Shown here in pieces: positions 10,000 through 17,334 of a stretch of DNA of 33,926 nucleotides (positions are counted from its first letter, which is position 1; each line of letters begins with the position of its first letter). Made by a program: the position numbers and the translations under genes. The notes under the pieces were generated by a model. That model saw only the letters and a list, made by a program, of their open reading frames with translations, did not search any database and had not been told where the DNA came from. The DNA is taken from the NCBI GenBank assembly GCA_963169875.1, contig CAUJEL010000038.1:1-33926 (forward strand), given 5' to 3'. Source of the stretch: Candidatus Zhuqueibacterota bacterium. GTDB taxonomy: Bacteria > Zhuqueibacterota > Zhuqueibacteria > Residuimicrobiales > Residuimicrobiaceae.

Positions 10000-10767
10000 A
10001 TGCACATCAACGAACCCATAAAAGCCATCCTCTTCGATCTGGACGGCACGCTCATGGACACCGATGACCAGACGGTTGCCAGAGTCACAACGTGGCTGCA
10101 AAGGCTGCACATCCCGCAGCCGCAGCGCCGGGCGCGCCGGCTGGTGATGATCGCTGAAACGCCCGTCAATGCGCTCATCACATTGCTCGACCGCTTGGGC
10201 CTGGATGCCTTTCTCATGAATCTGTGGCAGCGGCTCAGCGGCAAGAGGAGAGCGCAAGGACACCATTTCCCCATCATCGCGGGCGTGCCGGAACTGCTGG
10301 CCAGACTGCACGGCCGCTACCAGCTGGCGGTGGTCACGACGCGCAGCGATGCCGAGGCACAAGCTTTCATCGCAGAACATCAGTTACAGCATTTTTTTAC
10401 GCTGGTGGTCACGCGCAATTCCACGCGCCGCCTCAAGCCACATCCGATGCCCATTCTCTTCGCCGCCACTCAGCTGCAGATTCCTGTCAGTCACTGTCTC
10501 ATGGTGGGCGACACCACGCCGGATATCATTTCGGCCATTAAAGCGGGGGCGCGCTCCATCGGCGTCCTGTGCGGGTATGGCAGCCGGGAGGAATTGGAAA
10601 AAGAAGGGGCGACAGTCGTGGTGGAACATATTGAGGATGTGGCCGCTGTGGTGGAGCAGCTGGCAGCCTCAAACCACGATGATCTCCGCATGCGCTCGCG
10701 CCGCTGCGATAATGGGCCCCTTGAGGGCCATGACAAATCCGATATAACTGCCCCTGATGACCAGTAA
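10000..10767 (+). CDS. HAD-family hydrolase (phosphatase-like)
   Basis: This 255-residue haloacid dehalogenase superfamily phosphatase shows all four motifs: I, LFDLDGTL with nucleophile Asp13 and Asp15; II, VVTTRS; III, the Lys in RLKPHP; IV, VGDTTPD. The order and the helical cap (about 25-90) fit the phosphoglycolate phosphatase/PpaX type, but the substrate cannot be read from sequence. The conserved domain ends near residue 223. The last ~30 residues (rich in Asp, Arg, Gly) lie on the opposite strand of the AbrB-like gene's 3' end, a tail-to-tail overlap of 99 bases, and look like run-on translation after loss of an earlier stop. No strong ribosome site is visible before the ATG. Confidence 0.85.
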   Translation: MHINEPIKAILFDLDGTLMDTDDQTVARVTTWLQRLHIPQPQRRARRLVMIAETPVNALITLLDRLGLDAFLMNLWQRLSGKRRAQGHHFPIIAGVPELLARLHGRYQLAVVTTRSDAEAQAFIAEHQLQHFFTLVVTRNSTRRLKPHPMPILFAATQLQIPVSHCLMVGDTTPDIISAIKAGARSIGVLCGYGSREELEKEGATVVVEHIEDVAAVVEQLAASNHDDLRMRSRRCDNGPLEGHDKSDITAPDDQ

Positions 10768-11133
10768 ACGATCCTGCGGATTGATTTTTAAGCCCGCCAT
10801 GGTGCTGGAGGACAATTTCAGGATTTTTCCCGGATGCACGGTGCTCCAGCCATACATCCTGCCTTTATAGGGGAGCAGCTCTCCTTCGCGCATTTGAAAA
10901 CTTTCCAGGAGTGGATTGTCGGAAAGGATGGCGGCCATGGCCGATTGAGCGATGCGCTCCGCCTTGGCCACCACCATACCTCCGCTGGAGCGGCTGCCCG
11001 AGATCAGAATCACCTTCTCAAAATCCGCGAGCTCATATTCCGCAGCCGCTTCTGCCGGAAGGACAATGGACCCATCGTCCCGAATCGTGCTCCACGCAAA
11101 AACGTATTTCCCCCCTTTGGCGATTTGAGGCAT
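10669..11133 (-). CDS. Conserved protein with two AbrB-like repeats
   Basis: The 154-residue protein belongs to a small conserved bacterial/archaeal family that begins PQIAKGGKYVFAWS. I know of no assigned function. It contains two similar halves: residues about 12-52 (FAWSTIRDDGSIVLPAEAAA...EKVILISG) and about 92-135 (YGWSTVHPGKILKLSSST...DRLLVIRGS). Each resembles a swapped-hairpin AbrB/SpoVT strand-turn-helix, so the protein could be an intramolecular AbrB-type dimer. A glycine/serine motif SGSRSSGG follows the first half. DNA binding is an inference, not shown. AAGGAAG lies eight bases before the ATG. Its 3' end overlaps the HAD gene on the other strand by 99 bases, and the PorV-like gene lies 133 bases upstream in the same direction. 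Confidence 0.78.
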   Translation of the reverse strand: MPQIAKGGKYVFAWSTIRDDGSIVLPAEAAAEYELADFEKVILISGSRSSGGMVVAKAERIAQSAMAAILSDNPLLESFQMREGELLPYKGRMYGWSTVHPGKILKLSSSTMAGLKINPQDRLLVIRGSYIGFVMALKGPIIAAARAHAEIIVV

Positions 11134-11266
11134 GATTCAGCTTCCTTTAAAGTGTCATGCGCTTCAGCGCGCGGCTCCTGGCGAAGGCGTCAACCCAAAC
11201 AGATCGGACTAACGCCACAAATTAGTAGTATCCTGCTTGCTGACCAGAAAAAAATTTCAAGACGTT

Positions 11267-12532
11267 CTATCTAAATATCGGAAAAGCGCTCAAACGAAGA
11301 ACATAACTGTCTGCTTCCGTCTCTGCCAGGGGGTGTTCCGGCGCGGCTTCATATTCACTGTGATGCTTTTCAAAAGCCAGATGGCTCAAGAGGCGTAGGG
11401 GCCATTTTTGGTCCAGATTGAGCAGAACGGCGGCGATGCGCAGCGGCTGCAAAAAATTGATGCCGTATCCTGACGTCTCCAGCAAGACTTTTCCTTCTAC
11501 GTCCTCATACTTGCCGCCGCGTAGGAAATAGATCCCGGCGAAACCCAATTCATATCCACGCTTGCTGATGATCTCTGCGTTGGACTTGCCTCGGAATACA
11601 TGATCCCAGAAATTGAGATCGGGCGGAGTGTCGAGATAAGTTGACGAACCATCCTTGAAGCGCTCAACCAGCATATCCTCAGCCTCGCGGCTCCAGTTGA
11701 ACCCCGCCAGCGGCAGGCCGCGACAACGCACCCCGGTCTGGAGATTGACGCCCAGGGTGAGGGTTCTGGGCAGGGGATCGGACTGGGCCGCATCAATGTA
11801 GGAGATCTTGTCGCCAATATTGGTTTTGCTGAAATAAAAGCCGGGATCAAACCAGAAATCAACCAGCGACTCGCCCGGAGGCGCCAGCAGGCCGCTCTTC
11901 CGTGCGAGGTCAACCAGGGGCGCCTGCACCATCAATCCCCAATCCTTGGCATCGATACTGGCCCGGCCATCGCCACGCTCCTCGCCAGCGCCGAAAGGCG
12001 CCAGGTTGGAATCAATGTGTTTCCAGGTGACGCCAATACTGGCGCGCAGGTAGTAATCAACGGCCACGGCCAGGGTGGTGCCCTCCACCTCTTCGCTGCT
12101 GGAAAACGTACCAACAGGCTCAGGACTGTCTTCGAGGGTTTGATACTGCGTCCCCAAATCGAGGAATATGCGGCTGCGGGCCATGCCAATGGAGACGGGA
12201 ATATGGGTAAATTGTTTGAGGTTGATTCCGATAGCGGTCGTCCGCGCATCGTAGGTCAGACCAGGGCCATATTGCGGCAGCCACACCATCGCGTCGGGAT
12301 AGTATTCATGTCCCAAATAGTTGTTCTGTGCAAAGAACCCCAGGCTGGCGGGATTCATGATGGCAGCCATGGGGGAAGCCACCGCTGTCGTACCATAGGT
12401 TTGCCCCATGGCATTGGCGCCGGGCGATGGGGAGATCAACAAAAAAATAACTGCTGCTTCGGAAACCGCAAACGACTGCGTGACACTTGCCAGCATCAAT
12501 ACCATCATCAACAAAACGACGATCCGTTTCAT
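11267..12532 (-). CDS. PorV/PorQ-like outer-membrane beta-barrel protein
   Basis: I chose the ATG at 12532 because a perfect AGGAGG (complement of 12538-12543) lies five bases before it and the protein then starts with a signal peptide, MKRIVVLLMMVLMLASVTQSFA. A longer frame from 12577 lacks this support. After the signal comes ISPSPGANAMGQTYGTTAVASPMAAIMNPASLGFF, the glycine/alanine-rich start with a NPA(S/G)L motif that marks the PorV/PorQ/UPF0164 group of FadL-like barrels. Alternating hydrophobic strands continue to the end, which finishes in Phe-Arg. PorV acts in type IX secretion as an outer-membrane carrier of sorted cargo. That role is plausible here because two T9SS-tagged enzymes are encoded downstream, but many paralogues have other or unknown functions. 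Confidence 0.68.
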   Translation of the reverse strand: MKRIVVLLMMVLMLASVTQSFAVSEAAVIFLLISPSPGANAMGQTYGTTAVASPMAAIMNPASLGFFAQNNYLGHEYYPDAMVWLPQYGPGLTYDARTTAIGINLKQFTHIPVSIGMARSRIFLDLGTQYQTLEDSPEPVGTFSSSEEVEGTTLAVAVDYYLRASIGVTWKHIDSNLAPFGAGEERGDGRASIDAKDWGLMVQAPLVDLARKSGLLAPPGESLVDFWFDPGFYFSKTNIGDKISYIDAAQSDPLPRTLTLGVNLQTGVRCRGLPLAGFNWSREAEDMLVERFKDGSSTYLDTPPDLNFWDHVFRGKSNAEIISKRGYELGFAGIYFLRGGKYEDVEGKVLLETSGYGINFLQPLRIAAVLLNLDQKWPLRLLSHLAFEKHHSEYEAAPEHPLAETEADSYVLRLSAFPIFR

Positions 12533-12681
12533 GATGTCCTCCTGTACATTGGTACCACAGCTTTTGTGCTCGTGCACGGGCTTGCGACTTCAAAGATGCG
12601 TTGGAATCTGCTGTAAAGCTGATGTCCGACGCCTTCCTGCGCGGCCGCATGTTTCCTAAACAGCCTAATTGAATCTCTACA

Positions 12682-12708
12682 GAAAAAGTGCCGGACATCT
12701 AATCCGGC
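12682..12708 (-). terminator. Rho-independent terminator after LOG gene
   Basis: On the minus strand GCCGGA pairs with TCCGGC around a seven-base loop (TTAGATG) and is followed by ACTTTTT. It sits 12 bases past the LOG stop codon and before the PorV-like gene, so the two genes are probably separate units. Confidence 0.6.
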
Positions 12709-12719
12709 CCAAACGCTTG

Positions 12720-13304
12720 TCACAGCGCCGCAAACCCTCTGGCCGCGCTGGACCATTGTGGCGCAGAATCGAGCGCCGCGATAATGTCCCCAGGTTCTGC
12801 AACCATCTGCCACATGGCGCGATGGCGGGCGTCCATGAATTTTTCCTGAATGGCTGATTCCAGCAGCTGGCGCAGCGGCTCAAAGAACCGTCGCGTATTG
12901 ACCAGCAAAATGGGGCCAAAATACAAACCCAGGCGCTTGAGCGTCAGCGCCTCAAAAAGCTCTTCCAGCGTGCCGCTGCCGCCCGGCAGCGCAATGACGC
13001 CGTCCGTGCCCGCCAGCATCTTTTCCTTGCGCGTACGCATGTCATGCACCAGTTCGAGTTCGCTCAGATTCTTGTGACCCCACTCCAGCTCCTCCATGAA
13101 TCGCGGCAGCACACCGATGACGCGTCCACCTGCGGCCAGAGCTCCGTCAGCCAGGGCCCCCATGGAACCGGCAGCCCCGCCGCCATAAACAATTGTGAAT
13201 CCGTTCAGCGCCAATACTTCACCAACCTGGCGCGCCGCATCATGATAGATTTTATCGCACTGCCGGCTGGAGGCACAATATACCGCTATTTTCCGTTCGA
13301 TAAT
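12720..13304 (-). CDS. LOG-family protein with apparent ATT/ATC start
   Basis: This is a LOG/TIGR00730 Rossmann-like protein (cytokinin riboside monophosphate phosphoribohydrolase family; older name lysine decarboxylase family). The nucleotide-binding motif PGGSGTLEE and the preceding MRTRKEKM segment are both present. The first conventional start, a TTG at 13214, would delete the conserved N-terminal strand. The same frame continues upstream and encodes RKIAVYCASSRQCDKIYHDA, the canonical LOG N-terminus, and then meets an in-frame TAG at 13323-13325. No ATG, GTG or TTG lies in between. AAGGAG (complement of 13308-13313) is followed after three bases by ATT (13304) and after six by ATC (13301), so a rare start codon is likely. 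An out-of-frame ATG just upstream leaves a single-base error as the alternative. With this start the length (about 195) fits the family. Confidence 0.85.
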   Translation of the reverse strand: MIERKIAVYCASSRQCDKIYHDAARQVGEVLALNGFTIVYGGGAAGSMGALADGALAAGGRVIGVLPRFMEELEWGHKNLSELELVHDMRTRKEKMLAGTDGVIALPGGSGTLEELFEALTLKRLGLYFGPILLVNTRRFFEPLRQLLESAIQEKFMDARHRAMWQMVAEPGDIIAALDSAPQWSSAARGFAAL

Positions 13305-13307
13305 TCG

Positions 13308-13313
13308 CTCCTT
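13308..13313 (-). promoter_or_regulatory. Shine-Dalgarno that decides the LOG start
   Basis: AAGGAG on the minus strand lies three bases before ATT and six before ATC, with an in-frame stop ten bases further upstream. It supports initiation at a non-canonical codon rather than at the distant TTG. Confidence 0.6.
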
Positions 13314-13395
13314 CTCATGCCCCTATCAGAGCCTGTTAGAATTCTCCGCAGCCGATAACAAAACGGACCCTGGCGATTCGTTGAGAGATGCAAAA

Positions 13396-13463
13396 GTTTT
13401 CACCGCGCCGATGTGTAGAATCGGGCGCCCGGAGATAATGGACGCAGTTTTCAGGGTGAAAAC
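13396..13463. repeat. Inverted repeat around a GC-rich palindrome
   Basis: GTTTTCACC (13396-13404) and GGTGAAAAC (13455-13463) are perfect inverted arms. Between them lies the palindrome CGGGCGCCCG. The element sits between the small Cys/Trp protein gene and the LOG gene. No T-run follows, so it is not a standard terminator. Confidence 0.4.
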
Positions 13464-13478
13464 CGGGCCTGGACTGTT

Positions 13479-13667
13479 TCATTGATATTTTTTGAACTGA
13501 TACTGTTCAGCCAGTTTTGCTTTCTCTTCCGCAGTCAGGGACGTGAAATATTTTTTCCAGCCCGGACAGAAATTGATATGCCAGCGCCACAACCTGCCCA
13601 AAAAGGATTTCGGTTTCTGGTCGTACTTGGCCCGCCACACACATTTCGCACAATTCTCATCAGCCAT
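13479..13667 (-). CDS. Small conserved Cys/Trp-rich protein
   Basis: The 62-residue protein has the look of a conserved small family. It carries Cys6-x2-Cys9 near the start, a KPKSFLGRLWRWHINFCPGWKKY core with His30-x3-Cys34, and a charged helical tail (LTAEEKAKLAEQYQ). The four residues C6, C9, H30 and C34 could bind a metal ion, but that is inference. No signal peptide is present. AGGAG lies seven bases before the ATG. I know of similar uncharacterised small proteins but not of a demonstrated function. It is upstream of the LOG gene on the same strand, with 174 bases between them containing an inverted repeat. Confidence 0.8.
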   Translation of the reverse strand: MADENCAKCVWRAKYDQKPKSFLGRLWRWHINFCPGWKKYFTSLTAEEKAKLAEQYQFKKYQ

Positions 13668-13834
13668 AACATCACTCCTGTTTTTCTAACTACGAATGGA
13701 TTAAATAAGTTTCAAAGTACAAAAATTTGAAACATTCGCAAAGGATTTATCCACTTTCGCCTTGTTTTTCACATCATGAATGGCTATTTTGCCACCAGAA
13801 TGCATCCATTGCCTAACCAAGACCCGGCAAAACC

Positions 13835-14248
13835 ATGAAAAAATATGCCATCAGAACCAATCAGCGCATCGACATCGTCGACATCACCCCCATGATCCGC
13901 ACCTGTTTGCAGGAACTGCAGGCGAGTGACGGCATCCTGACCGTATTTTGCCCCCACACCACCGCGGGCATCACCGTCAATGAAAACGCCGACCCGGATG
14001 TGCGCCGCGATCTCTCCGCTTTCCTGAGCCGTACCATCCCCGAACACGGACCGTACACCCATGCGGAGGGCAACTCGGACGCCCACATCAAAAGCACCCT
14101 CACCAATTCTGCGCAGCAGCTGATCGTGGCCGATGGACGGTTGCAGCTCGGCACCTGGCAGGGCGTCTTTTTTATGGAATACGACGGCCCACGCACGCGC
14201 GAAGTCTGGCTGCAGTTTGTCGGCGAAAGCAAAGCGGCCGGCAAATAG
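13835..14248 (+). CDS. yjbQ: YjbQ/UPF0047 family protein
   Basis: The 137-residue protein matches the YjbQ (UPF0047) family over its full length. The hallmark PHTTAGITVNE lies at about residues 45-55, an EGNSDAHIKSTL segment near 82-93, and GTWQGVFFMEYDGPR near 108-122. The fold is a compact trimeric beta-sandwich, and E. coli YjbQ has weak thiamine phosphate synthase activity, which is the origin of the common secondary thiamine-phosphate synthase label. The physiological role is still unclear. It has no signal peptide. The ribosome site is weak. The GH9 gene starts 83 bases downstream but is probably unrelated in function. Confidence 0.92.
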   Translation: MKKYAIRTNQRIDIVDITPMIRTCLQELQASDGILTVFCPHTTAGITVNENADPDVRRDLSAFLSRTIPEHGPYTHAEGNSDAHIKSTLTNSAQQLIVADGRLQLGTWQGVFFMEYDGPRTREVWLQFVGESKAAGK

Positions 14249-14331
14249 CGATCGGAAGAAAAACCATCCATAGGACGCTCTCTATCTACAACCGGGACTG
14301 TGCGCCCGCCATCAAAAACAAGGAAAGCTAA

Positions 14332-17271
14332 ATGCTTCGGGTATTTGTCTCGATTCTCATTCTTTTGGGATCACAGAGCGTTTCGTTTTCGGCTGATCTG
14401 ATCCGAATTCAACCTGTTACCGATAAAATATTGGTGGCGGAATTCTCCGAAGGCCACATCGACTATTTTGGCCTCGGTCAGACCCGCCTGAGCGGTAACC
14501 GCGTCTATTACTCCAAACTGGATGTTGCCGCCGCTGTTGCCCCTGGCAATTATTCAATCTCCAGCCCGGACGATGCACACTACCAGCCCGCCCAATCCCC
14601 CGTCACCATCGGACGCAAATCCAAAGGCCATGATTTCAACGATCTCGCCGCCGCCCCCATGCCCAGGGTGCTCCTGCGGCACTGGATATACCTCGAGCTG
14701 CCCTTCACCATGGAACAGGGCAAAACCTACTCTGTGCAACTCAAAAATCTCGCCTCGAACGTCAATGTCCATACATTTGCATTCGATGCGAAAACGCTGC
14801 GCTCACCCGCCATCCATGTCAACCAGATCGCCATGATGCCCCAGGCGCCGAAATATGCCTATCTGTCGCACTGGATGGGTTCCTTTGACACGTTTGAACA
14901 TCCCTCCGGCGCGCTCAATCTGGACCGCTACTATTATGCGCCGTTCCAGGTCGTACGTATTTCGGATGATGCGGTTGTCTTCTCCGGCCGCGTCGACCGC
15001 CAGCGTCTGAAAAACGCACAGGATTTCACCAGCGCCACCTTCAGCAACGCCAACATGACGCGCGCTGATGTGTTCCAGTGCGATTTTTCCGCGCTGACGA
15101 CGCCCGGCGAATATCGTCTCGTCGTTGAAAAAATGGGCTGCTCTTTTCCCTTTCATATCAGCGCGGATGCCTATCGCGCCCCCTATCACTATACCTCCAG
15201 AGCCCTGTTCACGCAGCGCCAGGGCATCAACCGTGAAATCGAACCCGGCCTTGTCTATCCCCGCGATCATCGCACGGAAGACGGCATCGTGATGAAATAT
15301 TATCCAGACCTAAAAACCGAGGGCAATATTGATCCCGATATGGGCGTTGGAAACGTCACCGGGGTCTGGGGCTGGTACCATGACGCCGGCGACTGGGACA
15401 CCTATCCGGATCACTATGTCGTGCCCATGACCCTGCTGGCGCTGTATGACCTGAAACCGGAGAACTTTGGCGATGGCGACGTGGGGCCGAAATATCAGAC
15501 GGACAGCGCTGAACCCTGGATCGATGAAGGCCGCAACGGCATTCCCGATGTACTCGATGAGGCCATGTGGCTGATCCGCTATTACAAACGCACCAAAGAT
15601 GCGCTCATCGCCCAGGGATTCAGCACCGGCGGCGTCCCCGGCTATGCCGGCGTTGACGCCGGCGCGGAGAGCGGTACCGCCTCGTGGCGCGACAGACGCG
15701 TCATGGCCCTCAAAGGCGCGGATTCGGTGATGATGTCCTATCGCTACGCCGCCTGCGCCGCATATCTGTGCATCTGCCTGGATAAATTCCAGGGCGGCCT
15801 TCATCCCGACACTCCGGGCTGGCTTCTCGAAGCCCGCACCGCCTACGACTGGTCGCAGCGGCAAAACCAGGATGCCGACGCGGACATCAATCGCAGCCGC
15901 ATGATGGCTGCCGCGGCGCTGTATCGCTATACCGGCCATACCAATTATCAGGATGATTTCCGCCTCTGTAAAAGTAAAGACAAAGGCTGGAAATCGTACC
16001 TGTGGTTCATGCTCAACCCGTGGCATTTCACTGCGCTCATCTATGGCAACATACCCGATGGCCGTCCGGGCCTCGACATCGTCCTGCGGCAGCAGTGCAT
16101 CAATGATCTCGTCACCATGGCCAATCTCGAGACGGTGGAAACCGCCCGCGATCGGGGTTTTCGCTACGGCGCCTCACGCAGTATCATGCATATGCTCGGC
16201 GCCATGAGCACGCCCAAAATATTTCTGGCCGCTGCGGCTTATGAATTCACAGGCGAGAAGAAATTCCTCGATGCCTGTTACACCACCTGCGATTACTGCC
16301 TCGGCGGCAATCAACTGGATCTGGTCCGCGTCAGCGGCCTGGGCGAGAATAACGAGCAGCAGCCGTTTCACTGCGACTCCTGGTATCTCGTCGATTATAA
16401 CAGCCTGGTCTACACCAATCCCATCCTGCCGGGTTATGTCATTTATGACATGCATTACAACGGCGACTGGATGGCGGGCGAGGGCTGGGACTGGATCGGC
16501 GACGAAGATTACTCCCGCTCGACCGCCTTTCCCCCCATCGCCGATTTCCCCGACGCGGAGGCGCGCTTTCCCAATCGCTGGAGCATCGCGGGCAGCGAAT
16601 TCACCATCCAGCAGACCCAGAGCCAGGCCATCTTCGCCTACGGCTATCTCTGCGCCCCCTACAGCAGCGCCTATGTGCCCAATCAACGGCCGGAAATAGC
16701 GCTCAATCTGAAGGAAGATTCCGTCATAAAAACGGACAGCGTGGTGGTGTTGACGGTGACGGCCTCGGCGGATGTGCGGCGCGTGGAATATTATTATGAT
16801 TGGCATTTCATCGGGGAGAGCAGCGATTCGGCCACCAACTTTGGCTTTGCCTGGGACCTGGCCGATTACAAAATCATGCCCGGCAAGCGCCTCATCACGG
16901 CCAAGGCCTATGATGATCAAGGTGTGGAATCGAAACCAACGGAGGAAGGTGACAAATATGTGCTTATTGAGACGGCCTCGGCGGTGCAGGAAAAATCGCA
17001 GGAAGACGCGCGGTTCGACCTGAAAGGATGTTATCCCAATCCGGCCAATCCCAGCACGACCGTCTCTTTTTCCTTATCCCGGCACGGCTTCACCCGGGTT
17101 CGTCTCTATAACTGCCGCGGAGAAGAGGTGGCCGCGCCTCTGAATGCTGTGCTGGATGCCGGTTCACACGAGATCAGATTGCAGACCTCGCCCTTGCCTT
17201 CGGGCGTTTACTACTGCGTGCTGCGCCAGGAGGAGCGATATGACGTCAGCAAATTCGTGGTGCTCAGATAA
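14332..17271 (+). CDS. GH9 endoglucanase with T9SS sorting domain
   Basis: The 979-residue secreted enzyme has, in order: a signal peptide (1-20), an N-terminal beta-rich module (about 21-155), a CelD_N-type Ig-like domain (about 160-280, HVNQIAMMPQAPKYAYL to EYRLVVEK), the GH9 alpha/alpha-barrel (about 282-780), an Ig-like domain (about 785-880) and a T9SS type A sorting domain (895-979). GH9 enzymes cleave beta-1,4-glucans by inversion. The HDAGDWD motif gives the paired acids Asp351 and Asp354, and Glu756 in AGSEFTIQQTQSQAIF is the likely general acid. The sorting domain begins GCYPNPANPSTTVSF and ends SKFVVLR, so the protein is expected to cross the outer membrane by the type IX system. 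AAGGA lies before the ATG. The next gene is 63 bases downstream and carries the same type of tag. Confidence 0.92.
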   Translation: MLRVFVSILILLGSQSVSFSADLIRIQPVTDKILVAEFSEGHIDYFGLGQTRLSGNRVYYSKLDVAAAVAPGNYSISSPDDAHYQPAQSPVTIGRKSKGHDFNDLAAAPMPRVLLRHWIYLELPFTMEQGKTYSVQLKNLASNVNVHTFAFDAKTLRSPAIHVNQIAMMPQAPKYAYLSHWMGSFDTFEHPSGALNLDRYYYAPFQVVRISDDAVVFSGRVDRQRLKNAQDFTSATFSNANMTRADVFQCDFSALTTPGEYRLVVEKMGCSFPFHISADAYRAPYHYTSRALFTQRQGINREIEPGLVYPRDHRTEDGIVMKYYPDLKTEGNIDPDMGVGNVTGVWGWYHDAGDWDTYPDHYVVPMTLLALYDLKPENFGDGDVGPKYQTDSAEPWIDEGRNGIPDVLDEAMWLIRYYKRTKDALIAQGFSTGGVPGYAGVDAGAESGTASWRDRRVMALKGADSVMMSYRYAACAAYLCICLDKFQGGLHPDTPGWLLEARTAYDWSQRQNQDADADINRSRMMAAAALYRYTGHTNYQDDFRLCKSKDKGWKSYLWFMLNPWHFTALIYGNIPDGRPGLDIVLRQQCINDLVTMANLETVETARDRGFRYGASRSIMHMLGAMSTPKIFLAAAAYEFTGEKKFLDACYTTCDYCLGGNQLDLVRVSGLGENNEQQPFHCDSWYLVDYNSLVYTNPILPGYVIYDMHYNGDWMAGEGWDWIGDEDYSRSTAFPPIADFPDAEARFPNRWSIAGSEFTIQQTQSQAIFAYGYLCAPYSSAYVPNQRPEIALNLKEDSVIKTDSVVVLTVTASADVRRVEYYYDWHFIGESSDSATNFGFAWDLADYKIMPGKRLITAKAYDDQGVESKPTEEGDKYVLIETASAVQEKSQEDARFDLKGCYPNPANPSTTVSFSLSRHGFTRVRLYNCRGEEVAAPLNAVLDAGSHEIRLQTSPLPSGVYYCVLRQEERYDVSKFVVLR

Positions 17272-17334
17272 TTTCCTCGCATTTCCGTTGCTGGTGTATT
17301 CATCTTCATCGCAGAATGATTTCTGGAGGAGTAA

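Noticed and set aside
11267-12577. Longer start of the PorV-like gene at 12577
   Set aside because: It adds 15 polar residues before the signal peptide, while a perfect AGGAGG supports 12532.
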